From positions 1,012,501 to 1,076,500 of the forward strand of contig NZ_AP024086.1 of the NCBI RefSeq assembly GCF_019703855.1: a DNA stretch of 64,000 bases. The letters are read 5' to 3'. The DNA is from Desulfomarina profundi. Lineage in GTDB: Bacteria > Desulfobacterota > Desulfobulbia > Desulfobulbales > Desulfocapsaceae. The position numbers and the translations under genes are program-made. Positions within the stretch are counted from its first letter, which is position 1. Every line of letters begins with the position of its first letter. Shown piece after piece: positions 45,960-54,078 of this stretch. Below the pieces are notes generated by a model. The model had not been told where the DNA came from. It ran no database searches and saw nothing but the letters and a program-made list of their open reading frames with translations.

Positions 45960-47603
45960 ATGACAGTAGACAAGCTGAAAAAGTATGCGGGGTACTCCGA
46001 GTTTTCCGGTCCCGTGGTACTTGTAATAATGGATGGTGTAGGCATTGGACCCGGTGATGAAAGTGATGGGGTCCATATGGCAAATACCCCGGTTCTTGAC
46101 CGGCTTTTCCAGGAGAAACTTTTTACCCGCCTGAAGGCTCATGGTTCCGCGGTTGGTCTGCCTTCTGAAAATGATATGGGAAATTCCGAGGTGGGGCATA
46201 ATGCCCTTGGTGCAGGCAGGATCTTTTCCCAGGGGGCGCAACTGGTGAATGAGGCAATATCTTCCGGTTCGGTTACTGCAGGATCAAGTTGGGCAATGAT
46301 ACGACAATGTGCCGAAGCGGGTGGAACAATACATTTCATCGGTCTCGTCTCCGATGGTAATGTGCACAGTCATATTGATCATCTTTTTGGTCTGCTGGAT
46401 CAGTGTTCTGCAAACGGATTTAAAAAAGTCAGGGTTCATGCCCTTCTGGACGGACGTGATGTGGACCCGAAGAGTGCTCTGAATTATATCAAGCCACTTG
46501 AGGAGAAACTGAGCCGGCTTTCAGGAAACGGAGCCGATTATAGAATTGCTTCCGGGGGTGGCAGGATGATAACCACCATGGATCGCTACAACGCAAACTG
46601 GTCCGTTGTGGAAAGGGGATGGAAGGCCCATGTTCTGGGGGAAGGCAGGTTCTTTTCATCAGCTTCCGAGGCGGTGTCAACCTATTACAGTGAAGACCCG
46701 GAGATGACCGATCAATATATGGAAAGTTTTGTCATTGTGGAAGATGACGTTCCTGTCGGTACCATTGAGGATGGGGATGCCGTCGTGTTTTTTAATTTCA
46801 GGGGAGACCGGGCCATTGAGATTTCCAGGGCTTTTGAGGAAGACGGTTTCAGTGAATTTGACCGGGTGAGAAAACCGGATGTTTTTTATGCCGGATTGAT
46901 GCAGTACGATGGTGATGCGGAGATTCCTGCGAATTACCTGATCGAACCACCGGCCATCAGCAAGACCCTCGGCGAGTATCTCTGCAGGGCGGAAGTGAGT
47001 TCCTTTGCCATTTCAGAAACCCAGAAGTTTGGTCATGTGACCTATTTCTGGAACGGTAACAGGTCTGGTTATATCGACGAAAAGTTTGAGCTTTATGAAG
47101 AAATCCCGTCGGACAAGATAGAATTTGATCAGCGTCCATGGATGAAGGCGGCGGAAATTACCGACAGGGTTCTTGAGATAATTGCCGGAGCCAACCATAA
47201 ATTTATCCGTCTCAACCTGGCAAACGGAGATATGGTGGGCCACACCGGCTTTCCTGCCTCCATTCGCATTGCTGTGGAAACGGTTGATATATCACTGAAA
47301 AGAATACTCGATGCAGTTCAAAAAGCCGGTGGTATAACCGTTGTCACGGCTGATCATGGTAACGCCGACTGTATGTGGAAGAAGAAAAACGGCACAATTA
47401 CACCCATGGTGGCCCATACCCTCAACCCTGTACCTTTCATTGTGAAGGATTACAGCGACAGCAACAGTTTTACAATGGCCGATATCCAAAATCCAGGACT
47501 GGCCAACGTGGCAGCAACCCTGTGTGTTCTCCTGGGTTACATTCCGCCGGATGATTATGAACCATCATTGCTTGAGTGGAAATCCTCTACAACAGATAGT
47601 TGA
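45960..47603 (+). CDS. gpmI: 2,3-bisphosphoglycerate-independent phosphoglycerate mutase
   Basis: A 547-residue metal-dependent enzyme of the alkaline phosphatase superfamily that interconverts 3- and 2-phosphoglycerate in glycolysis and gluconeogenesis. The metal and serine sites are visible: VLVIMDGVGIGPGDESDGVH, catalytic serine in DMGNSEVGHNALGAGR, HSHIDHLFGLLDQ, VRVHALLDGRDVDPKSAL, and VVTADHGNADCMW. The ATG at 45960 has GGAAAG upstream. It is divergent from the AOR operon and 13 bp ahead of darP. Confidence 0.96.
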   Translation: MTVDKLKKYAGYSEFSGPVVLVIMDGVGIGPGDESDGVHMANTPVLDRLFQEKLFTRLKAHGSAVGLPSENDMGNSEVGHNALGAGRIFSQGAQLVNEAISSGSVTAGSSWAMIRQCAEAGGTIHFIGLVSDGNVHSHIDHLFGLLDQCSANGFKKVRVHALLDGRDVDPKSALNYIKPLEEKLSRLSGNGADYRIASGGGRMITTMDRYNANWSVVERGWKAHVLGEGRFFSSASEAVSTYYSEDPEMTDQYMESFVIVEDDVPVGTIEDGDAVVFFNFRGDRAIEISRAFEEDGFSEFDRVRKPDVFYAGLMQYDGDAEIPANYLIEPPAISKTLGEYLCRAEVSSFAISETQKFGHVTYFWNGNRSGYIDEKFELYEEIPSDKIEFDQRPWMKAAEITDRVLEIIAGANHKFIRLNLANGDMVGHTGFPASIRIAVETVDISLKRILDAVQKAGGITVVTADHGNADCMWKKKNGTITPMVAHTLNPVPFIVKDYSDSNSFTMADIQNPGLANVAATLCVLLGYIPPDDYEPSLLEWKSSTTDS

Positions 47604-47616
47604 CGAAAAAAAAATT

Positions 47617-48174
47617 ATGACTGAACGAATCAGTAAATCGGCAAGAAAAAGAAGATTCAAACAGGAGGAAGCCGCGGCTGAAGAACTGTCCAGGCTTTCA
47701 GACAGGGATCTCAAGGTGTTTCCCGGTGGCGAGGCAGTGAGGTCGGAAATTATAGCCTGCAGGGGATTGAAGGGTGGAGCACGGAAAAGACAGGTCAAGT
47801 ATCTTGCAAAGGTGATGCGCCAGGATTCCATGGATGATCTGCTCGACTATCTTGCAGAAAAAAAAGGTTCTGCCGTAAAACGGACAATGGCCCACAAGGA
47901 GGCGGAGAGATTGAGGGATGTTGTCATTAATGAGGCGATGGATTTCCAGCAGTTCTGCCTGCAGAATGGAGAAGAGTGGGAGCCTGACTGGCCCGGTGAT
48001 GAAATTGCCTCCATTGTCGCAGCTTATCCGTTGAATGAGAGAGAGTTGAGGCAGTCCGTGTTCCAGTATACCAGAACACGGATTCATTCCCATTACCGGG
48101 AGGTGTTCAGGATCCTGAAGGCTGCGGTGGATAAGAAAGATATGCTGGACAGGATCAGTCCGGAAAAGACCTGA
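47617..48174 (+). CDS. darP: ribosome-associated protein DarP (YjgA/DUF615)
   Basis: A 185-residue basic protein of the DUF615 family; E. coli YjgA/DarP binds late 50S ribosomal precursors. The typical features are the opening SKSARKRRFKQEEAAAEELSRLSDRDLK and the later RGLKGGARKRQVKYLAKVMR and RELRQSVFQYTR. I chose the ATG at 47617, which begins the conserved part; the frame is open back into gpmI. It follows gpmI closely and is probably co-transcribed. Confidence 0.85.
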   Translation: MTERISKSARKRRFKQEEAAAEELSRLSDRDLKVFPGGEAVRSEIIACRGLKGGARKRQVKYLAKVMRQDSMDDLLDYLAEKKGSAVKRTMAHKEAERLRDVVINEAMDFQQFCLQNGEEWEPDWPGDEIASIVAAYPLNERELRQSVFQYTRTRIHSHYREVFRILKAAVDKKDMLDRISPEKT

Positions 48175-48182
48175 ATTCAATC

Positions 48183-48222
48183 TTCACCGGGGACCTGTGT
48201 ATATCCAGAAATCCCCGGTGAA
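48183..48222. terminator. hairpin between convergent darP and chemoreceptor genes
   Basis: TTCACCGGGGA and TCCCCGGTGAA form a perfect 11-bp stem around an 18-base loop, 8 bp after the darP stop. There is no strong T run, so termination is probable but not certain. A second inverted repeat (TATACCTCAAT / ATTGAGGTTATA) lies at 48235-48304 at the end of the chemoreceptor gene. Confidence 0.55.
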
Positions 48223-48298
48223 AGGGAAACAATTATACCTCAATCCTGCACTTCGATGCCTCGTATCTTCGGCAAGATTGCCAATTGCAGCATTGAGG

Positions 48299-50296
48299 TT
48301 ATACCTTAAAATTATTGACGATTGTTGTCAACCTGCTGGAAAGATCATGCAGGGTGTCCGCGCTGGTCTTCACCTCACCGCTGCTTGCTGAAATATGCGT
48401 GGACGAGGTGTTGACGCTGGTGATGTCCCTGGCAATGGAGTCGGCAACAACCGATATCTGATTGACATTTTCATTGACTTCTCCCAGTCCCTGCGATGCC
48501 TGTGAAATATTGGTTGCGATTTCCCCGGTTGCTGCAGACTGCTCTCCAACAGAGGTGGAAATGGTGGCGATGATTTCATTCACCTGCTTGATGACACTGC
48601 AAATTTCATCAATTTCCTTTGTGGTTCCGGAAGTGGTCACCTGAACCTCATTGATCTGATTCTTAATGTCGAAGGTCGCTTCGGCTGTCTGCTTGGCCAG
48701 CTCCTTGATTTCATTGGCAACCACGGCAAAACCTTTGCCTGCCTCTCCGGCCCGTGCTGCCTCAATTGTGGCATTGAGGGCCAGCAGGTTGGTCTGCTCC
48801 GAAATTTCCGTGATAGTTTCCGTAACTTTGTTGATCGCCTGGGCCGCAATCGACAGCTCACTGATTTTTTCAGATGTGCTTTCCGCCTGTTTAACAGCTT
48901 GTTCTGATATGTCCCTGGCCTGCTCTGAATTGGCTGCAATCTCACTGATTGTCGCTGTCATCTCTTCTGCAGCACTGGCCACCATTGTCGTATTTGTAGT
49001 CGATTCCTCCATCCCTGCGGCAACGCTGTTCAGGTTTGAGCTCATTTCTTCTGCCGCGACGGCAACACTGTCTGAAAGTTGAGATGTCTCACTGGCATTG
49101 TCATGCAGTTCTCGGGAGATGGTTGAAAGACCGGTTGCTGACTGGGCCACTTTCTTGCTGTCGTCGGCAATCTGGGAGATGATTTTTTGAAGTTTTTCAA
49201 TAAAGACATTAAACCAGGTTGCCATTTCACCAACTTCCTGTATTGGTGCCACGGGTAGCCGCATGGTAAGATCACCTTCGCCCTCGGCAATATCTTTCAG
49301 GCCGGCAACTGCCTGGTTGATTGGCCGGATAAGAGCTTTGGAGGCGAAATAGATGAGGGTGGAAATCAGCAGAAGAGATATGGCCCCGATTCCCATGGTG
49401 CTGTTTCTGATGGTTGTTGCTGCTCCAAGCAGTTCGTCCTGGTTCTGGGTTATCCCAACGCTCCAGCCTGTGGTTTTAATGGGAGCGTAGCCAGCAATTT
49501 TTTTGGTATTTTTAAATTTATACTGATCTATACCACTTTTCCCGGCCAGCATGTTCCGGGTGATTGTTTCCATTCCTTTTAACGTGTTCAGATCGAGGTT
49601 GAGTATGAATTTTTCCTTCGGATGAGCAATAATGATGCCGGAGCTGTTGATCATAAAAGCGTAGCCGGTTTTTCCGACAGTCTTGCTTGAAACCAGTTGA
49701 GTCAGGGTGGTAGCTTTCATGGGCATGCCGAAAATTCCGAGAAACTCACCGGAATCGGAGAGAATGGGAGCGCAGACAACGGAAATGAGAACTCCCGTGG
49801 ACTTGGAGCGGACCACATTACCAACCACCGCATTCAGGCTCTGTTTTGCCTGTTTGAAATACCCCCTGGTAGAGACATCAGAGCCCTTGTATTCCTTTCC
49901 TCCGGATCTTTCACCGGTATATAGTTTGCCGTTGACGTCGGTTACAAAAATACCGAGATAATTCGAGCCCAGGTGTTTATACTTGTTCTTCATATCGGCT
50001 CGAAGAATTTTTATATCTTCTGCTGTTCCAGCGATTCCGTTGTTTTTTACCTTCTGCGCAACTGAACGGACAAGGCTGTCTGATGCGAGGGCCAGTACAA
50101 TTTTTTTCTCTTCAATGAGGATATGTTCCACCAACGTTGCCAGATCTTCAGCTCCCGACCGGGCATTGGATGTCGCAAGGTGTTCAAGAGCTCTGGATGC
50201 TTTGTTGGTTGAAAGATAGCCGACAACAAGAAGAGGGAGGATTACGGCAATACAACCTCCGGCAATAAGACGGAATCCAATAGATTTAGTATTCAT
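48299..50296 (-). CDS. methyl-accepting chemotaxis protein
   Basis: A 665-residue chemoreceptor. The N-terminal membrane segment ([19 protein letters not shown]) and a second one near residue 305 ([19 protein letters not shown]) enclose a periplasmic sensing region with a double Cache fold ([47 protein letters not shown]). A HAMP domain follows and then the signalling coiled coil with the conserved tip [31 protein letters not shown]. Cache domains usually bind small organic molecules; the ligand is unknown. No che genes are adjacent. Confidence 0.94.
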   Translation of the reverse strand: MNTKSIGFRLIAGGCIAVILPLLVVGYLSTNKASRALEHLATSNARSGAEDLATLVEHILIEEKKIVLALASDSLVRSVAQKVKNNGIAGTAEDIKILRADMKNKYKHLGSNYLGIFVTDVNGKLYTGERSGGKEYKGSDVSTRGYFKQAKQSLNAVVGNVVRSKSTGVLISVVCAPILSDSGEFLGIFGMPMKATTLTQLVSSKTVGKTGYAFMINSSGIIIAHPKEKFILNLDLNTLKGMETITRNMLAGKSGIDQYKFKNTKKIAGYAPIKTTGWSVGITQNQDELLGAATTIRNSTMGIGAISLLLISTLIYFASKALIRPINQAVAGLKDIAEGEGDLTMRLPVAPIQEVGEMATWFNVFIEKLQKIISQIADDSKKVAQSATGLSTISRELHDNASETSQLSDSVAVAAEEMSSNLNSVAAGMEESTTNTTMVASAAEEMTATISEIAANSEQARDISEQAVKQAESTSEKISELSIAAQAINKVTETITEISEQTNLLALNATIEAARAGEAGKGFAVVANEIKELAKQTAEATFDIKNQINEVQVTTSGTTKEIDEICSVIKQVNEIIATISTSVGEQSAATGEIATNISQASQGLGEVNENVNQISVVADSIARDITSVNTSSTHISASSGEVKTSADTLHDLSSRLTTIVNNFKV

Positions 50297-50434
50297 AGTC
50301 AGTGTATAGTGTAATAATTTTATAAACTGCCAGAACCGGATATCCGGGTAACGGCGATTTCATTGATTAATTGTTTATGGGCATGAGACGGAAATTTTCC
50401 AACTCGTGCTCCGGGTCTGCGCTTCCGATAGCCT

Positions 50435-50470
50435 GCATTTCCAATCAGTTCAGGCGGTGTCAGCTTCAAA
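50435..50470. repeat. partial left end of the MITE family
   Basis: GCATTTCCAATCAGTTCAGG and the following GGTGTCAGCTTCAAA match the left end of the MITE (39510-39545) with five differences. No right end was found nearby. It lies in the 386-bp gap 50297-50682 between the divergent chemoreceptor gene and a small ORF; that gap also holds GGACAGTCACTAG near 50516, like GGACAGACACTAG near 62563. Nothing else is supported there. Confidence 0.55.
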
Positions 50471-50682
50471 GGCCTTGGAGTCTACGCGTATCTGAACTCG
50501 AAAAGAAGCCATTTGTGGACAGTCACTAGTTAATGGTATGAAAAAAAACAGGCCCGAGTCAAGGGAGAACAGAAAAGAATTTTAGAGTATATCTCTTCTG
50601 TTTTTCTCACTATAGCGGAAGTTTTGTCAGGTTTTTCAGTAAGCAAAGATGGAAGCCAGAGAAATGGTTCAGGGAGGTTTGA

Positions 50683-50904
50683 ATGTCTATTAAGGCACTT
50701 GCATTGGATTTATACCGTGCTCATAAGGTGGTAGGTGAGCTCAGGAAGACTCTGGAAAAAGCGTCTGCCGATGAGCAGGAATTATTGAAAAATGAACTGA
50801 AAAAAGCAGAAAACGAATACCGGATACTTCGGAATATGCTTGATGGAGAAAAAGACACGGCCTCTTCAAGGAAGCGATTTTCACGTTTTTCCAGTTTTGG
50901 GTAA
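50683..50904 (+). CDS. small coiled-coil protein, unknown
   Basis: A 73-residue charged protein, almost entirely helical by appearance (LRKTLEKASADEQELLKNEL). It has a strong ribosome site, GGGAGG, seven bases before the ATG, which makes it likely to be real. It converges with folE2. I recognise no family. Confidence 0.6.
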   Translation: MSIKALALDLYRAHKVVGELRKTLEKASADEQELLKNELKKAENEYRILRNMLDGEKDTASSRKRFSRFSSFG

Positions 50905-50914
50905 GCCTGGTTTT

Positions 50915-51652
50915 TCATCGGACCTCGTCACTGTTTACATAGGCATAGGCACTGTGTTTATGTATGGATTCAAAACTTTCAACACCGGCTGAAAACCAGG
51001 TAATTTTCTGGTTCTCCAGGGCTGAGACAGCAACTTTTCTGACCACGTCTTCTACAAACATGGGGTTGTTAAAGGCTTTTTCCGTCACGTATTTTTCATC
51101 CGGTCGTTTCAAAAGCGCGTACACTTCGCATGAAGCTGATTCTTCAACCATTGTTATCAGGTCTTCTGCCCAGATAAAACTGTTGAATTTTACATTGAGG
51201 GTAATTTCGGCCCGCTGGTTGTGGGCACCGTCCTTACTGATTTCCTTTGAACAGGGACAGAGTGTTGTTACCGGAACACGGACACTTAAAATAAAGCCTT
51301 CGTCCTCTCCGATGCCCCCGGAGAAGGTGCAACTGTACTCCATCAGGCTGTGGGTATTGCTTATGGGAGCCTTTTTCTTTATAAAATAGGGGAATGACAT
51401 TTCCAAGCGTACACTTTTTGCCTGGAGTTTTTCCTTTACTTCAGAAAGAATGGATGAAAAACTGGTGACGGAGATTTCTCCAAGGGATTCGTTGAGAATA
51501 GACAGAAACGTTTCCACACAGTTTTCCGTCTGTTCTTCTTCGAGCCGGGCCTGCATGCAGATTGTCGCGATTGTGTTTTGCAGGTTACCGCTTTTTTCCT
51601 TTACCCGTACGGGAGTTTTTATATCTTTTAAACCGACAGTTTGAATGTGCAT
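50915..51652 (-). CDS. folE2: GTP cyclohydrolase FolE2
   Basis: A 245-residue type IB GTP cyclohydrolase, which makes 7,8-dihydroneopterin triphosphate for folate and related pathways and works with metals other than zinc. The family pattern is clear: PYFIKKKAPISNTHSLMEY, VPVTTLCPCSKEIS with the metal-binding cysteine near residue 130, GAHNQRAEITLNV, and AYALLKRPDEKYVTEKAFNNP-like sequence (VYALLKRPDEKYVTEKAF) with FVEDVVR. There is no adjacent folate gene. Confidence 0.94.
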   Translation of the reverse strand: MHIQTVGLKDIKTPVRVKEKSGNLQNTIATICMQARLEEEQTENCVETFLSILNESLGEISVTSFSSILSEVKEKLQAKSVRLEMSFPYFIKKKAPISNTHSLMEYSCTFSGGIGEDEGFILSVRVPVTTLCPCSKEISKDGAHNQRAEITLNVKFNSFIWAEDLITMVEESASCEVYALLKRPDEKYVTEKAFNNPMFVEDVVRKVAVSALENQKITWFSAGVESFESIHKHSAYAYVNSDEVR

Positions 51653-51838
51653 ATTCCTATTCCAAAATCTGGTTTATTGCAGGTGCTGGCTCGACAGTGG
51701 TTTTAAAATCCATATTCTGTTCTGAGTGATTTGTACCCTTTTTCATCATCTTCGACAACAGGCTTTTATTTTTCATCAAATATGTGTACTTTTGCAATCT
51801 CCGGCAAACAAAAAAACTCTTCATTTTTCTTCAATCCA

Positions 51839-52234
51839 ATGAAAAAAACTCAACCGGATACAGTTAGATTGGATAAATGGCTCTGGGCAGCCAGGTTTTT
51901 TAAGACGCGCTCACTTGCCGCAAAGGCTGTAAACGGCGGTAAGGTCCATCTGAACGGAGCCAGAACCAAGGCTGCCAGGGCGGTGAAGGCCGGAGATGAT
52001 CTCTTTATTACCCGTGGCGGAGTGGAATTCAAGGTAAAGGTTCTTGGCCTCTCCCTCTACAGGCGACCGGCGGTGGAGGCACGTCTGCTTTATGAGGAAT
52101 ATGAGGAAAGCATCAAGGCACGAGAGGAAAAAAGGGAGTTACGGCGCATGTTTAACGCAGGTTTCTCCTCACCGTCTAAAAAACCGGGTAAACGTGATCG
52201 CAGGAAAATAAAGGAGTTTGTCAGGAAGGGGTAG
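51839..52234 (+). CDS. hslR: heat shock protein 15 / S4-domain RNA-binding protein
   Basis: A 131-residue S4-domain protein; Hsp15 rescues stalled 50S subunits carrying a peptidyl-tRNA. The S4 signature is RLDKWLWAARFFKTRSLAAKAVNGGKVHLNG, and the basic tail (KKPGKRDRRKIKEFVRKG) fits. The ATG at 51839 begins the conserved part; a longer in-frame start at 51731 gives an unlikely low-complexity N-terminus. It is followed at 95 bp by the purine genes. Confidence 0.85.
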   Translation: MKKTQPDTVRLDKWLWAARFFKTRSLAAKAVNGGKVHLNGARTKAARAVKAGDDLFITRGGVEFKVKVLGLSLYRRPAVEARLLYEEYEESIKAREEKRELRRMFNAGFSSPSKKPGKRDRRKIKEFVRKG

Positions 52235-52328
52235 GAATATTACTCTATTGCCACAGGAAACGAACCAGAAAGGGGCATGAAGAGGATGCTCTGTTTTGGG
52301 GAGAGAGACGAATATATTGGAGAAAACT

Positions 52329-52949
52329 ATGAAAAAGATAGAAAGGGCCTTGATCAGTCTCACTGATAAATCGGGAATCGAAGGCTTTGCGACCGAACTC
52401 GTCGAATTGGGCATTGAACTGCTTTCCACGGGAGGAACAGCAAAAAAACTGCGGGACAGCGGACTGACCGTTATGGATGTTTCCGAGTTTACCGGTTTTC
52501 CTGAAATGCTTGACGGGCGGGTAAAAACCCTCCATCCACTGGTGCATGGCGGTATTCTCAACCAGCGGGAAAATGAGGAACATCGGAAACAGTGCGCAGA
52601 ACACGGAATTAAAAATATCGATATCATCGCCGTCAATCTCTATGCCTTTGAAAAAACAGTGGCGGATCCGAACTGCAGTCTGGCGGATGCCATTGAAAAT
52701 ATCGACATTGGCGGTCCCACAATGCTGCGGGCGGCAGCCAAGAATTTCAATGATGTTACAGTTATTGTCGATCCGGCGGATTACCCTGTGGTGTTGCAGG
52801 AGATTAAAGAGGGCGGCAATACAACATTGAAGACAAGATTCAGGCTGGCGGCCAAGGTGTTTGCGCTCACCTCTAAATACGATACGGCCATTTCAGCCTG
52901 GCTCGACAAGGTAGATGTGGATAGCAACAGTTACTTTTCCGGAGAATAA
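52329..52949 (+). CDS. purH: stand-alone IMP cyclohydrolase (PurH N-terminal domain)
   Basis: A 206-residue protein equal to the MGS-like N-terminal domain of PurH, which closes FAICAR to IMP, the last purine step. The motifs [55 protein letters not shown] and [17 protein letters not shown] are all present. The AICAR transformylase domain that normally follows is absent; the next gene is purN, 2 bp away. The transformylase must be elsewhere (for example as a separate PurH C-part or PurP). The ATG at 52329 has GGAG upstream. Confidence 0.9.
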   Translation: MKKIERALISLTDKSGIEGFATELVELGIELLSTGGTAKKLRDSGLTVMDVSEFTGFPEMLDGRVKTLHPLVHGGILNQRENEEHRKQCAEHGIKNIDIIAVNLYAFEKTVADPNCSLADAIENIDIGGPTMLRAAAKNFNDVTVIVDPADYPVVLQEIKEGGNTTLKTRFRLAAKVFALTSKYDTAISAWLDKVDVDSNSYFSGE

Positions 52950-52951
52950 TC

Positions 52952-53533
52952 ATGCAGAAAATGGCGGTTTTGCTTTCGGGTAGCGGGCGGACACTGGACA
53001 ATTTTCACAGCCGCATACAGGAGGGGAGCCTGGCCGGGGAAATTCAGGTGGTCATATCCAATGTGAAGGATGTTCTCGGTTTGCAGAAGGCAGTTAATTA
53101 CGGTTACCCGGCTTTTCATGCGGCAGATAATGATGAGATCAACAGGATCCTGGCCGACTATGAGATCGATATCATCTGCCTGGCCGGTTACCTTAAACTG
53201 TATAGTCCTCCGGAAAAATTGAAACGGGCTGTAATCAATATTCATCCCTCGCTTATCCCTTCTTTCTGCGGTGATGGTTATTACGGGAATATTGTTCACC
53301 GGGCAGTGAAAGCAAGGGGCTGTACGGTAAGCGGCTGCACGGTTCACTTTGCCGATGAAAATTATGATGAAGGACCGATCATCCTGCAGAAAACGGTCGA
53401 AGTCGGCTATAATGATGATATTGACACCATCGCCACTACAGTTTTTGCAGCGGAATGTGAGGCCTTTCCGGAGGCGATAAACAGGGTGAATGAGATGGGT
53501 ATTGATTTCTTCTGGGACAGGGTGGCCAAGTGA
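52952..53533 (+). CDS. purN: phosphoribosylglycinamide formyltransferase
   Basis: PurN transfers a formyl group from 10-formyltetrahydrofolate to GAR, the third step of purine synthesis. The 193-residue protein shows MAVLLSGSGRTLDNF, VISNVKDVLGLQKA, the catalytic NIHPSLIPSF, and GCTVSGCTVHFADENYDEGPIILQ. The ribosome site GGAG is eight bases upstream. The usual FKG after the HPSLIP motif is FCG here, a small change to note. It overlaps pyrR by 4 bp. Confidence 0.9.
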   Translation: MQKMAVLLSGSGRTLDNFHSRIQEGSLAGEIQVVISNVKDVLGLQKAVNYGYPAFHAADNDEINRILADYEIDIICLAGYLKLYSPPEKLKRAVINIHPSLIPSFCGDGYYGNIVHRAVKARGCTVSGCTVHFADENYDEGPIILQKTVEVGYNDDIDTIATTVFAAECEAFPEAINRVNEMGIDFFWDRVAK

Positions 53534-54078
53534 GTTCTGACAGAGAGATCAAAAGAAAAACAATCTTGACGGAAAAAGACATTGACCTGGCTGTTCAGCG
53601 GATTGGTCTGCAGATCCTGGAGAGGAATCACGACTGTAGTGCCCTTGCCCTTGTCGGTATCCATACCTGCGGGGTTGACCTTGCCCGTCGACTCCTTGAT
53701 TTCATTGAAAAACAGAGCGAGGTCCAGCTCGGCTTCGGTACGCTGGATATCAATCTCTACCGGGACGACTGGAGCCTGATGAGTCAGAATCCGGTGGTCA
53801 AGACAACTGATATCGGCTTTGACGTGGATAATGCTGATATTATACTGGTTGATGATGTCATTTTTACAGGTCGTACTATCCGGGCTGCCATGGACGCCAT
53901 TATGGATTACGGCCGTCCCAACAGTGTTCAACTGGCCGTGCTGGTGGACCGGGGAGGGCGTGAACTACCCATCCAGCCAGACTATACCGGTATGTGTGTC
54001 AGTGTCAGAAACAGGGAGAGAATTCAGGTTTCTTTCGCGGAGAGTGGTACTTTCTGTGAAGTATCCGTTGAAAGCTGA
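53530..54078 (+). CDS. pyrR: PyrR regulator / uracil phosphoribosyltransferase
   Basis: A 182-residue phosphoribosyltransferase-fold protein. In Gram-positive bacteria PyrR binds pyr mRNA and also has uracil phosphoribosyltransferase activity. The PRPP motif is in ADIILVDDVIFTGRTIRAAMDA, preceded by LGFGTLDINLYRDDWS and followed by LAVLVDRGGRELPIQPDYTG. The start is a GTG at 53530 overlapping the purN stop. Regulation of pyr genes cannot be judged here, as none are in the window. Confidence 0.92.
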   Translation: MSSDREIKRKTILTEKDIDLAVQRIGLQILERNHDCSALALVGIHTCGVDLARRLLDFIEKQSEVQLGFGTLDINLYRDDWSLMSQNPVVKTTDIGFDVDNADIILVDDVIFTGRTIRAAMDAIMDYGRPNSVQLAVLVDRGGRELPIQPDYTGMCVSVRNRERIQVSFAESGTFCEVSVES

